Assembly (NCBI GenBank): GCA_043228905.1
Contig: JBHGNT010000009.1
Span: forward strand, 20,832,001 to 20,896,000
From: Azolla caroliniana
Taxonomy: Eukaryota; Polypodiophyta
Direction of reading: 5' to 3'
Length of the DNA stretch: 64,000 nucleotides
In this document: positions 1 through 11,847 of the stretch, one piece after another
How the letters are laid out: every line of letters begins with the position of its first letter
How positions within the stretch are numbered: position 1 is the first letter of the stretch
Notes under the pieces: generated by a model
Told to the model about the DNA's origin: nothing
What the model saw: only the letters and a program-made list of their open reading frames with translations
Databases searched by the model: none
Position numbers and translations under genes: made by a program

Positions 1-2196
1 CTACGAGGATACATTTCTCCGACTTCGGGTCAACCTTTTGACGTTTCTCGTCGGGGATGTGCACATACGCTATCGCGCCGAATATCTGGGTGTTCGATAA
101 GTCCGGATTCTTTCCGAAGTATTTTTCATGCGGAGTGACCTCGTGCACGCCGGATGTTGTGCATCGGTTCATTAGGTAGACGGCCGTATTTGGAGCTTCA
201 GCCCATTATGACTTCCTGGCATATGCTTCTCGTTCATCATGGCCCGTGCTACTTCGAGGATGTGCCGATTTTTGCGCTCGGCTACTCCGTTTTGTTGCGG
301 AGTGTGTCGACAAGTGAATTCTCGCCGAATTCCTTCCTTTTGGAGATACGTCGTGAAATCATCCGAGAAGTACTCCTTGCCGCCATCCGATCGAAGACAA
401 CGTACATGTCGGCCCGTGGCTTTCTCGACTTCATTCTTGAATGTTTGGAAGTGTCCAAACACTTCGCTCTTTTGCCGCATCGGGTAGATCGAAGTGTGCT
501 TGGAGAAGTCGTCGATGAAGAGCACGTAATATCGGCATCCGCCGAATGTAGCCGTCTGCGTCGGTCCCCATACGTCGGAATGGACTACGTCGAGTAGACT
601 TTTGCTCACGTTCCGCTCTTTCGTGAATGGGTGTCGGTGTTGCTTGCCGAATTGGCACGCTTCGCATACACCTTCAATCTCCTTCTCTTTGAATGTCAGG
701 AGTCTGATGAAGACTCCTTTCGATTTCATTGCTTTGAGTTTGTTGAGATTGATGTGGCCGATTCGCTTGTGCCACAGCTCTATGTCGGAGTTGGATTTCA
801 TGCCCTTTGCGAACATGGCCGATTTCATCTCGTGTGAGTCGAGAATGAATATTTGGCCCTCTCTTCGTCCGTGTGCGATGAGTCGGCCCTCTTTTTCGAT
901 GAAGCAACCGCCTTGATTAAATCGAACTTGCATCCTTTTCTCTACAATTTGGCCGACGGAGACCAAATTCTTCGTAATGGTCGGTACATGCAAGACATTT
1001 TTAATGTAATTTTGCTTACCTTCTTTTCCGAACGGAACATTGCCGATGTGCCGAATCGGGTGCGTAGTGTTGTCTCCGGTTTCGACATAGCCGGGTCAGT
1101 CTGGCTCTCGAAGTTCTCGGAACCATTCTTGATGCGATGTCATATGGTTCGAGGCACCGGAATAGACGAACCATACATCTTCCGGACCGGAGGCACTAGT
1201 TGAGGTAGAGGCTGACATAGAGTTTACTCTATGTTTCATCATGAACATTCTGCCACGGTCGGAGTTTTGCCCATACTTTCCGCTATACTCTTCGTAGTCA
1301 GAATTGTGCGCGTAATTCGTGAGTTGTCGGCTTGTGGAAGCCGTTTCACACATCTTCTTTCGGCACTCTTCTTCGTGGTGGCCGAGCTTTCCGCAATATC
1401 CGCATTCAGTTGCGTTTTGACGGCTCGGGCCGGAGTGGAACCTCCCCCTTCTTGTGAAGGTTCCTCGTTGGCTTCCGTTTTGCGGCCGAAATTGGGAGTT
1501 GTTGTCATAGGTCAAACCTCCTCCGCCTTGTCCTTGGCCGAATCGGCCTCTCGCTCGTCCGCGTCCTCTTCCTCCGTTCGAGTGTGTGTAGAGCATGTGG
1601 CCTTCCGACTCGTTGCTCCTTGTACGCACATGGTTTTCTTCGACTAATAGCATTGATTGGAGCTCGAAGAAGGAGGGAGATTTCTCCCTTGCTAGAACGG
1701 CGGTTCGCATCGCGCCGAACCGTGGTGCGAGGCCGCTGAGGCATATTTGCACCATCTCATCATCATCTATACTTACGTTTATCGAGCCGAGCGAGTCGCA
1801 AAGCTCATTGATCTTCGAGGTGTATGTCGTGATGGACATGCCCCTTTGTTGAATGTTGTTCAACTCTTGGCGGAGTTGAAGCCTTCTTGCGGTTGTGTTT
1901 GCCGCGAAAATCTTTCGTAGATTTTCCCATGCCTCCTTCGGCGTCTTGGCTTCGCGAATGTAGCCGAGCATGTGATCATGAACACATGTCACCGAGCAAT
2001 ACATCACACGGCTTGCGGGTTGCTCCCATGTCGCGTATCCGGGAGCCGCTTCGGCGGGTCGGTCTTCGTGCTCTCCTTTGATGTAACTCCAATAGCCTTG
2101 TTCGACAAGGTATTGGTGCATCTTGTACTCCCAAGATGCGAAGTTGTTTCGATCCAACTTCTCGGTAGGGAGAGCGCTCCCCATTTGAGTATTCAT
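1..2196 (-). pseudogene. Copia A gag-protease-integrase polyprotein (partial, mutated)
   Basis: The frame opens at ATG 2196. Gag shows a UBN2-like region (residues about 10-190), an RG-rich linker and a CCHC zinc knuckle CGYCGKLGHHEEEC (265-278). The protease motif follows near residue 345, but reads VYSGASNHM: the catalytic Asp codon is TAT (Tyr) at 1162-1164. An in-frame TGA occurs at 1093-1095; the same frame then continues through the GAG-pre-integrase region and integrase, with the metal-binding CEACQFGK and DD35E-type residues in HSDVWG, RSDGGKEYF and NGVAERKN. A frameshift near 214 moves the integrase C-terminal region into another frame up to the window edge. With a mutated protease and a stop, this copy is unlikely to be autonomous. 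Confidence 0.9.
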
Positions 2197-2346
2197 TATG
2201 TCGATTCTTCTTCTTCTTCTTCTTCTCTCTTCGAATGCGAGCTATGTAGCGAAGCTACGATAGCGATGAGCCGGTTCTTCGTCGTCGGCGTAGAGCACAA
2301 TACACGATCACGATGAGGCGAATGGGCTAGATCGAGCAACCAAATC

Positions 2347-2358
2347 GCTCTGATACCA
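2347..2358 (-). other. Primer-binding site of copia element A
   Basis: On the minus strand this reads TGGTATCAGAGC, the usual copia primer-binding site complementary to initiator methionine tRNA. It starts immediately after the LTR end. Confidence 0.92.
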
Positions 2359-2739
2359 TGTAAAGAATCGGATATGATTCTTGTGAAGCGGAAGAGATGT
2401 GAGTTATGTGTGTGTATGAGAGATAGAGAGAGTGAGAGAGACAAGGAGTAAGACACAAACAATATGCAAGGTAAAAGTATATTAACAAAGGAGAAAAACT
2501 AAACACAAGGTGGGAGGAGGGTGCTTTATATATTCACCCTCTCTTCATTAACTACAAGACTCATGGAGCATGGGGAATGTGAAAGCTCATAAGTTATGTG
2601 TCATAGAATATGATTCTATGACTCATACTAATGCTAGAATACAAAGAGGTGACATAATGGTGACTCTTGACCGTTGGAGTGTCTATTCACTCTCAAGGTG
2701 AGTTCACACACTAGACCAAGTTGAGCTTGATTCTCAACA
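2359..2739 (-). repeat. 5' LTR of copia element A
   Basis: This 381-bp segment begins on the minus strand with TGTTGAGAATCAAGC and ends with CTTTACA directly before the primer-binding site, giving the canonical TG...CA ends. A TATA-like CTTTATATA (plus-strand spelling, 2524-2532; TATATAAAG on the minus strand) lies inside, as expected for the U3 promoter. The partner LTR is outside the window, so the boundaries rest on the terminal dinucleotides and the adjacent primer site. Confidence 0.85.
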
Positions 2740-2744
2740 AAAAG

Positions 2745-5235
2745 CTTATTAAAGAATTTTTGACACTAGGTACATGCCTCGTAATATGCTAGTTGGCTTG
2801 ATTGATTTAATACCTAAGGTTGAAGGTATATCATTTGATATTAGAAAATGGAGACCAATAACTTTGCTAAATATAATATATAAATCTTCACGAAAACATT
2901 GTCATGAGAGTGCAACCTTTCTTACATGATTTGATTCATATCACCCAAACAAGTTTTTTTTCAAGAAAGAAGTATACTGGATAATTTTTTCATTTTTTGG
3001 GAAGCCATTGCTTTGGCTCGTAAGAAAAAAGAGGATTTAGTGATTTTGTTACTAGACTTTGAAAAAGCATATAATCGAGTTGATTGGGAGTTCCTTCAGG
3101 GTATAGTGCAAACATTTTGTATGGCTTCAGGTGCATCAATTAATTGGAATAAATCAGTGGGTTTTTTGGTGTCGTCCAATTTCACAACTCCACAATGGAG
3201 TCCTCATCCAGATTTCCGATGGATTCCTGTGGTCACTTTAGTTAGATATTTGGGATGTCAAGTAGGTTTGAATATTTCTTCAAAAATTCAGGTTACTTCT
3301 TTGCTATTGAAAATTAGGAAAAAATTATTGTTTTGGAGTAAAGCTAAACTATCATTTGCGGGTAGAGTGATAGTCGTTAATCAAGTTTTGTTATCTAGTC
3401 TCTGGTATATTATGTCCTGTTGGAGTTTTTCAATATCATGTATGGGACAATTGCAAAGATTGATCCGAAATTATTTGTGGTTTGGTAATGATGGAAGCCA
3501 TGCCAGGGCAAAAGTCTCTTGGTCCACAATTGTTAAGCCATTGGATCAAGGAGGATTAGGGATTGTAGATCCATTACAACAGTCCAAAGCTTTGATTGCA
3601 AATTTGGTGATTCGAGGATTGTTGCCAGGATTAGAACCTTGGAAACAATTGTTGTTTTATGAATTGCAAAAGTTTTGTCCCAAAATTGGTGGAGATTGGA
3701 GGCCTAGTTTTAGATGGGCTCTTAGGGAACATAACAGATTGGTTATTGCCACAAATTGGGAAGAGAGATTTGCTCGATGTGTTCTTAATGCATGGAAAGA
3801 TATTTCTCTTGATTTAGTTAAGACATTGCCAAAAACAGAATTTGAATTTTGTAGACAACCCCTGATTTGGAATTCATGGTTGACTGACTAGAGATCACAG
3901 ATGTCGGGAATGTGTACTAGACGTGCATGGGCAAGATTACATCGTGGGCCAGCATAGTCTATAGGTGCGTGGACAACATTTCTGTCCAAACCTATAGATC
4001 AACAAATGATACTAATTAGTAATATAAGGGGTGGGAAGATAATGTATTCTGCAATACAAAATGCCCTTTTTAATATTCAGATGCAAATTGGATCTTCTAC
4101 ACATAAGTGGATGGGCTTATTTACTCCATTGGATGTTTTAATTGGAGTTAAAGCCTATATTGGGGAACAAGAGTGTATGAGTTTTGATGTGCAAGATTAT
4201 GGTAGGTTAATCTTTACACCTAAGGAAAATGATCTGTTTAGGTTTTGTTTGTATAAAGAAGTGAGGGTGATTGCAAATGATGGATCAAATAGGGTTTTAG
4301 ACCCAGATCCTAAAAAGGTGAATTATTTTTGGAGGAATTGGATTATGGAAAGGAGACCAATATCTAGATTAACTTGGAATCCTAGAGAACTATATTGGAA
4401 GGTGTGGGTGCAAGATCCATCAAATACATGTCGTTCTTTCAGTATTCTGTGAAGATTGGTAGGAAAATATTAGGTGTTAGATTATGGAAAGAACCAACTG
4501 CAAATGTTGTTTGGAGACGAAATGGACTTTTTCCACAACATCTCAAACAATTTTGGAAATGTCTATGGGGTATAAGGATGAGTTAGGAAAATTGTTTGTT
4601 TTCGATGGATGTTGGTTTATAATGCTATACCAATTAATAGGTGTGGCAAAAAGGAAATGTAGACAATATGTGTCCTTTTTGTACAGATGTAATAGAGACT
4701 GCTAAACATTGTTTGTGGAGTTGTGGTTTTGCTTTGGACATATGGAAACGAATCATAAAATTATTAACTCTAGTATATCCTAGAGTAGTGTATACATGGG
4801 GTGTAGTATTATGGGCCACTGGTACATGATAAACCTATGGTATATGAACAGGAGGAGGTTGTAGATGTTATTGTGATGAGACATGGTTGGATGGAAAAAA
4901 AATTGATCCCTCTGAATCCACAAATTCAAACTGATAAACCTCAAATATGGCAATTGATAAGTAGTATTACAATTTGGAAGGCTCGATGTTTCAAGGTGTT
5001 TCAAAATGTGACTGAAAGACCTGCCCAAATAATTTCGAGAATTTGGATAGAGATTGTGCATAATCTCAAAGGGTTTTTTGATAGTATAAAAGGTAATACG
5101 CATAAAGCGGAGCTTAAGTGTTTGGAGTTTCATGCCATTTGGGACATAGGTATATTTTATAGACGATGTTTTGATAAGGTGGACTGGTTCTACTCAACAC
5201 CAAAGTATTTATTTAAACCGATGGTTAGAATTTAG
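2745..5235 (+). pseudogene. Degraded L1-type LINE, RT and zf-RVT region, internally deleted
   Basis: Fragments on one strand in several frames match plant L1-type LINE reverse transcriptase. Near 2800-2885 there is a RT motif reading KWRPITLLN. At about 2970-3100 comes a stretch ending LLLDFEKAYNRVDWEFL. The sequence then jumps at about 3100-3125 to ASGASINWNKS, which in full elements lies well downstream of the F/YADD catalytic box, so the RT core is missing. The thumb and connection region (3126-3891), later fragments (4006-4829) and a zf-RVT-like stretch CPFCTDVIETAKHCLWSC (about 4670-4730) follow, then a terminal piece to 5235. Stops and shifts are numerous. The 5' part (ORF1 and endonuclease) is absent. 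Confidence 0.85.
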
Positions 5236-5501
5236 AAAAACATAGGCCCTTGGTGGTATATCTTGTATGTTTAACCTTATGGTGTTTTCTAATACTAATG
5301 TGGTATCTTTTTTGGGAAAAGAAAGACCTAGCCTACGATGAGGATCAGACTTGGTTATTACGAGTTCTAAAAACCTAGACATTCATAGGCAAAAAACTTT
5401 ACAATAATATTATTTAACAACCTTGATATTTGTTTTTTTCAAAATAAAAATAATTCATTAGTAGAATTCTGCATACATGACGAAATGAGTAGAGTTACAA
5501 T

Positions 5502-5613
5502 GATTGGAGTTTCATGCCACATGGGACAAAATCATTTTTATACAGGGGTTTTGACAAGGTGTAGTAGTTTTACTCCTCACCGAAGTATTTATGGAAACCA
5601 TTAGTTAGAATTT
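5502..5613 (+). repeat. Second copy of the LINE 3'-terminal segment
   Basis: This stretch matches 5119-5235 of the LINE remnant with scattered differences; shared blocks include TTGGAGTTTCATGCCA, AAGTATTTAT and TTAGTTAGAATTT / GGTTAGAATTT. It is a short isolated 3' fragment, either a separate 5'-truncated insertion or a local duplication. Confidence 0.7.
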
Positions 5614-5694
5614 AACCTTGATAAGAAAACAAGGGGATTACATATACGTATGTATTTCATGTACAACCTTTTATAGATAATCTAGGCTACACGC

Positions 5695-6066
5695 AATATT
5701 ATGAGATGTTGCCTCCTCATACATACTAATGCATGATCACCAATTGGCATGCTTGCATGAATGCTAACTAGCGGTGATAAATAGCGGTGAATTAGAACGC
5801 ATGAATATTTCTAGTCATGCTATATACATAGGTGCTCTAGTTATGATGAGTCATCCTCGTTCAACATCAATCTTTAGGCTAGACTAAAAATATTACAAGA
5901 TGTTGTCTCTTTATACATGCTAATGCATGATTGGCAAATGGCATGCATGCATGAATGCCAAGTGGCGATTATAAATGGAGGTGGATAGCATGCACATGTC
6001 TAGTCATGCTATATACGTAGGTGTTCTAGTCATTCGTGAGCTATCTTGGTTCAACATCAATCTTTG
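5695..6066 (+). repeat. Diverged tandem duplication, two units of about 180-195 bp
   Basis: Two units (5695-5875 and 5889-6066) share the same order of blocks: AATATTA, GATGTTG, CATGCTAATGCATGAT, GCATGCATGAATGC, TAGTCATGCTATATAC, GGTGTTCTAGT and TCAACATCAATCTTT. Divergence is considerable, so the duplication is old. No coding content is evident. Confidence 0.65.
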
Positions 6067-9000
6067 GCATAATCTAGTAAGTGTATACACTTGCATTCTC
6101 TCTTATTTACCTTTTCTTTTCTTCAATCTCGTTCTTGGCCTTGATCATTTGAAATGGAATTCTCTCTTTTTCTTATTGGGAGTTTTATCAAGCTTTTTAA
6201 GGTTGCAATGGAATTCGTCCACAAAGCAAGAGTATGTCTCTTGTCTTTGAACTTTATTGTCTATTTCCAACCAAAATTATGGCATTAGAGTAAGAAATCA
6301 AAAGACTTATTGGGGGATTACTATAACTAAGTGTGGAGGATGCACGGCAACGTGACGAACTATTGAAACAAGTATTTTTTTCAAGAAGTCATGGGTTTAA
6401 ATCTTTACCATGATTATAACATTTTTTATATATGTTAATGACAAGTAGTACAATGTGATAACCAACAATTTGAGTAATGTTTTGAACGACAACAAATATT
6501 AAGCTCAAGGATTGAATAAACTTATGCATATATGGTAACCCACCCTTCCTAACATCCAATTGAGGATAACTCAATTACATTGAAGTAACCCAAGACAAAT
6601 GGGAGCTTTTATTTGTCTCCAAATTAAGTCATATGTCCAAGTTGTGACATCAAATGGGACAATTGTATTTCCAAGTATCTACCAAAAACTAATTATCATT
6701 CTAATTCATCACATTTGGCTTGAAATTCATCAACTTGTGCGTATCTGTTTCATTTGTTGTGCATGTAACAATTGAATGTTGTCTATGTGAAGCTCATCCA
6801 TTGGAATCAATTTCTCTTGCCACATGCATTAGAGCTACTTTATGTCATAATGTCGTACTTTTACAGAGACATGGGGAGAACACATAGTCAACAAGTAACC
6901 AATTAAACACTTTACTATGAGTAATTTCTACATACCGATATGCAAATCAATATGATTGAAATAATGACATAATATCTTTGATTACGCACGGGCACATGCA
7001 TGCATGCATCCACATACAAAAGATTTTTTCAGGGTAGCTTCGTATTTACTACTTTTGTTTTTAGTGAAAAAGAGAAGAAAAACGTGGTGATAAAGTGTTT
7101 TTTAGATCACTTTAGCCCGCCTATGTGTGTGAAGGATACTTGAATGTGTTGAAAGTTTCCTTTTAAAGTTACACTTACTAGATCAATAGAGAAACACCAA
7201 TGGGAGGGATGTGGTTTAGTAATTTCTTCTTATTCAAAAACGATCTTCCGTATCCCTACATTTAGTGCCTTTGTATTTTAATCGGCACTTTACATCTCTT
7301 ATTGATTTTACAACTAGTCGTATCATGTTATTCTTACCATTTCCTTAGCACATAGGACAATGAAGCATTTAACAAGCCAAAGCTCGAAGGATCTTAGATA
7401 TCGATATAGTCGTCATTACTAACATACCAAATCTTGATTGTATAACCATTCAATTAGTGGATGTACATGGAATACTCAACAGCCTAAATTATAATTTATA
7501 ACCAGGAGCACGTGCATTTATTCTCCACAATCTCATACACCTAAATGGAAATGATAAAAATGAACAATCAAATAAATCATGTACTTCATATCACTTTGAG
7601 AAGAAAGAGTAGTAGGGAAAATATAATCTTTCTAATGTTTCCAAGTAATTAGATTACTTAATTTTTTGGTAGTGAAACTTCACCTTCATCCAAAACCTTA
7701 GCGTGAGCAACCTAACCTAATACATTTATTGTTGATGACGTGCATCTTTGAACATAAAAGAATGATTACTTGTCATTCTTATTCTTACTAAAAGCCTTAA
7801 AGTAAGAATGTGAAACATGGAAGGATATATAAAGAAGTTTGAGAATGCACATTCAGAAGATGATGAAAAGAAGAAAATGTATGCTTATTGATCTCATGAC
7901 CTTAGAAGAAGTAATTCAATTTCGTGCTTAAATGCGAGTGAGAGTGAGAGTAAAGTGGCTATGTAATTGGACCCTACATTGAAGTGGATGAACAAGCTAC
8001 AATGATGCAAGTAGGGTGTGGAAAATCTCCATGGGTAAATCAAAACTCTCCATGTATATTATGTCGTGATGCATTGTTAAGGTTGGGATCATACGACTTC
8101 AAGCACGTTACAAAAATAAAAACTAGGCATTTACATTGTTTGTATACAAGAGAAATTAATGCCATACATAATTAAACTCATAAAGAGATGTGGTGATAGT
8201 TGAAGAACCATATAGCATTGTCAATCATAGTTGTCTTTTTCCATTTTCCTTGCTCACAAGTAGACACATTACCTTTTTTTAATGTGCACATTTTTTATCC
8301 CCCTATTATTAGAGGAGAATGCAGAGCTTCGATCACGATGGGTGCACGACTTTGATTAGAAAATGTTAATGCGTTGAATTGCGACATTTGTAGCCATTAA
8401 ATAGTGGCAAAGAGAAAATGCGACACTTACTTAATTGATCGAATTTCCTTGCCCACGTAAATAGATTTGATTAGCCTCAACATGCCAAGCAAGATGTTAA
8501 ACCCACAACTTTTGGGACCATTATTTCTCCACCATTTGAACATGGATTTCCTTTCAAGCTATGCCTCATCATCATCATCATGTCTATGACTTTTTTGTCA
8601 ATGCACCATAGTTACCATCATCATCAAACTCAATCACAATTTCAAAGTCCTTTATTAGGACCATTAAAACTGTGCCAAATCAACATGGATTTTGTACGAG
8701 CACTTACTACGAACTTGCACTAACAAGCTATGTAATGTTTGAGCAAATACTACAATGTACAAACATTGTTGCCAAACTATATGGTTAGCATTATCTTCAT
8801 TAGGGACGAAGTTGATGCTATTAGCAATGTTGGGCTTCGACCAACTCCCATCTCATGCTTAAACAAGAGCGTGCTTGGCAAGGGTGGGGCAAAGAGACAA
8901 CTCCTCATCTAAACTAGCACCTACTACGATGGCCTCCCTATCTCAACGCGATGAATGCAATGCGTAATATCCAACTTCGACACGCGAGGGAGACAAATCA

Positions 9001-9100
9001 ACATGGCCGAGGTGAGGAGTGAAGATATATACACATACAAGAGCCAGAAAGAAACAGATACAAATATGCATAGACATGTAGGAGCAAATACATACGCAGA
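6067..9100. other. AT-rich intergenic stretch, no feature recognised
   Basis: I see no convincing exon, RNA gene or transposon terminus here. Open frames are short and without recognisable motifs (for example 7984-8175). A short TCA trinucleotide run occurs near 8568-8580. Confidence 0.5.
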
Positions 9101-9109
9101 AACAAATAC

Positions 9110-9735
<626 letters not shown>

Positions 9736-9759
9736 ACATAAAACAGAGTAGTCAGTTAA

Positions 9760-10722
9760 AACTCTGTGGGTGTGGATTGATACTCGAGAGCCATGGCTAT
9801 AGATTAACAATTTGTTCTGTAGAGACAGAGAGAAGCCGACGGAGAGAGAGAGACAGAGAGACAGAGAGAGAAGGAGAGAAGGAGAGGCACAGACAGAGAG
9901 ATAGAGAATCTGTGGACTTTCCAAGACAAGCGCTTGTCGTTCTAGGGTTTTGCAGAGGCAGTGAGACAGGGCAAGGGCAAAGGCAAGGGCAAAGGCAAGG
10001 GCAAAGGCAAAGGGAAAGGGAAAGATACAGACACGAGTGGTCTTTCTACTTGCTTCCAGGATACACAGAACAAGAGGAGAGGGAGTCAGAGATCCATGGA
10101 AGAAAATCTGACTGATCAAATTGCTTCGAGGAAAGAGATCGTCGAGTCTCAAGTTGTACGCCCTGGACTTCTCATCAAAAGGTACGACATATTCTCCCCT
10201 CTCTAGTGACTTCGTTGTTCCCTTCGTATCTGGAAAGTTCCATCCTTCCCTTTCTTTGTTTCGCAATGTTTTCCAGGCTCCCAAATGGTTCTGACAGTGG
10301 AACACAGGAAAAATGGTTTTTCCTTTTGCTGTTCCATTCAAATTATCTTCTTCATCATCTTGTGTTTGGATTCTCCCTCTTCCATGACTTGTTCTTTTTA
10401 CTGGATTATTCATTGCTTCCATTTTATTCTTCTTATTTTTCTTTGTTTTCAAAGGGGGGAAGTATCCCCTTCCTTCTTATTCTCATTTCCTTTCTAGTTT
10501 CCTTTGTGTCTTCCTGGAAAGGATTCAATCTATTTCTGGAGCTTTTTTCATGGTTGGATCTCGTCCATTTTCTGATTGGAAGAGAGAGGAAAAGTGAAAC
10601 TCCGCCCTTTTCTATGCAGAGAATTAGCTTGAGCTATCAACAGCATACATTGAAGCAGCTTGGATACTCATTATCATCGCCTACACCTGATTTTGGTCTT
10701 CAAACCATTGTGAACAATCTTG
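9760..10722 (+). promoter_or_regulatory. Leader region of the F-box gene, with purine repeats and probable 5'UTR intron
   Basis: Upstream of the F-box start lie a GA-rich tract (about 9820-9905) and a GGCAAA/GGCAAG hexamer array (9969-10022). A donor-like AAAAG|GTACGAC at 10181/10182 and an acceptor-like TTCTATGCAG ending at 10619 would define an intron of 438 bp. An ATG at 10096 opens a reading frame before the donor, but neither plausible acceptor places it in frame with the F-box protein, whose own frame has a TGA at 10711. It is therefore best read as an upstream ORF in the 5'UTR. The splice sites are inferred. Confidence 0.5.
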
Positions 10723-11847
10723 ATGGAAGAGAGGTATCTAGAGGATTATATGGAGGCGATAGTAAACACAGACATTCTATACGAAGTGCTGAGCCGGGTA
10801 GATGGAGTAACCCTAGCCACAGCAGCTTGTGCGAGTTCCCCTTTCCACTCAGTTTCAAACAATGAAAAGATATGGGAAAGAATATGTTACCGAAAATGGT
10901 CTTCTACAAAAGATCCCGAAGTTAACGCTTTGATCTCATCTTTGGGAGGTTTCCGACGATTCTATGGTGAATGTTTTCCACTCATTGTGAGTAAACATCC
11001 CTTTGTCTTTGATGCATCTGATGTTACCTTGAAAGATGAAGAGGATTGGTTTGACGATGAGCAAGACATGATCGAAGAGCTATCCAACACTTCGCTCGAT
11101 GATTTTGTATCAATCATTGATGTAGTGTTTCGAGGGAAACCTGTTGCCTTCAGGGTTTTGCATGGTATACCAGGTGCAAGTGATCTCCATGGTTGGTTCT
11201 CTTCTTGCCCTTTTAGGATTGATTTACTGAACTGTGATGGTGGTAATGAAGATGGCATTATGATAAGCGAGGATCTGCCAGAAGTGGTCTCAATTGAGAG
11301 AGAAAGGAAAGATGGTCGATTGTGGAAGGGTATATGGGAAGACATTGAAGTAAGTTGGATTGTGATCAATAAAAGGACTAAGCAGATGGCTAATTTCGCT
11401 AGTCCTAGACCCCTTACTGGACAAAGGCATTGGCCTAGTGATAATGAGTTCTCCCTAAGGTTTGGTTCTATTCTTCCCGCTCACGAGTGGTTGTCACCAA
11501 AAGTTGTTCAGTGTGATGTGATTCTCAAATGCAAATTGTTGTGTGATTTTGGCCAATCAAATACAAAGTCGAAGAGCTCTTTAGTGATCAATGAACTAAG
11601 TATGCAACTAGAGGATATGGCAGGAGCTCACCTTAATGGTCGCCATAGCCTTTTGGCACTAAAATCAGCTCTTAATTGCCACAAAAGTAGCAATCATCAG
11701 AAAGTCCTTAAATCTTATGGACAATATATTCGAGCTCAATCAGAGTTAAAGGAAGAAAAACTGAAAAACGAAGGGTCGGTTGATACCATTTGCATCATTT
11801 GTGCAATAATTTTATGCATATCCTTCCTCTTTTTCTCTCTAGTTTGA
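10723..11847 (+). CDS. F-box protein of the plant At2g27310-like family with hydrophobic C-terminal tail
   Basis: This is a single-exon coding region of 374 residues. The N-terminal F-box (about residues 9-55) contains ILYEVLSRVDGVTLATAAC and the continuation IWERICYRKW. The conserved segment GGFRRFYGECFPLI follows at about residues 75-90. Such F-box proteins are substrate adaptors of SCF ubiquitin ligases through SKP1 binding; the substrate is not known. The start is the first ATG after an in-frame stop at 10711 and places the F-box at the N-terminus, as in the family. The last 20 or so residues (ICIICAIILCISFLFFSLV) are strongly hydrophobic with nothing after them, the layout of a tail anchor; this would place the protein on a membrane and is unusual enough to check. 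The gene is flanked by a microsatellite and a LINE. Confidence 0.85.
   Translation: MEERYLEDYMEAIVNTDILYEVLSRVDGVTLATAACASSPFHSVSNNEKIWERICYRKWSSTKDPEVNALISSLGGFRRFYGECFPLIVSKHPFVFDASDVTLKDEEDWFDDEQDMIEELSNTSLDDFVSIIDVVFRGKPVAFRVLHGIPGASDLHGWFSSCPFRIDLLNCDGGNEDGIMISEDLPEVVSIERERKDGRLWKGIWEDIEVSWIVINKRTKQMANFASPRPLTGQRHWPSDNEFSLRFGSILPAHEWLSPKVVQCDVILKCKLLCDFGQSNTKSKSSLVINELSMQLEDMAGAHLNGRHSLLALKSALNCHKSSNHQKVLKSYGQYIRAQSELKEEKLKNEGSVDTICIICAIILCISFLFFSLV

Larger units (their letters stand above)
1..2739 (-). mobile_element. Ty1/copia LTR retrotransposon A, 5' portion, truncated by window edge
   Basis: Read on the minus strand the order is LTR (2739 to 2359), primer-binding site, gag, protease, GAG-pre-integrase and integrase up to base 1. 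The order gag-protease-integrase is that of copia elements. The RT/RNase H half and the 3' LTR lie outside the window. The element is clearly GC-richer than the AT-rich DNA to its right, and its frame is almost intact, so it looks younger than the other elements here. It abuts a LINE remnant at 2745, which suggests it landed in or next to that LINE. Three lesions are visible: the protease Asp codon, one in-frame stop, and one frameshift. Confidence 0.93.

Noticed and set aside
10096-10181. Possible coding first exon of the F-box protein
   Set aside because: Neither plausible acceptor restores the F-box frame and a TGA lies upstream of the F-box ATG in that frame.
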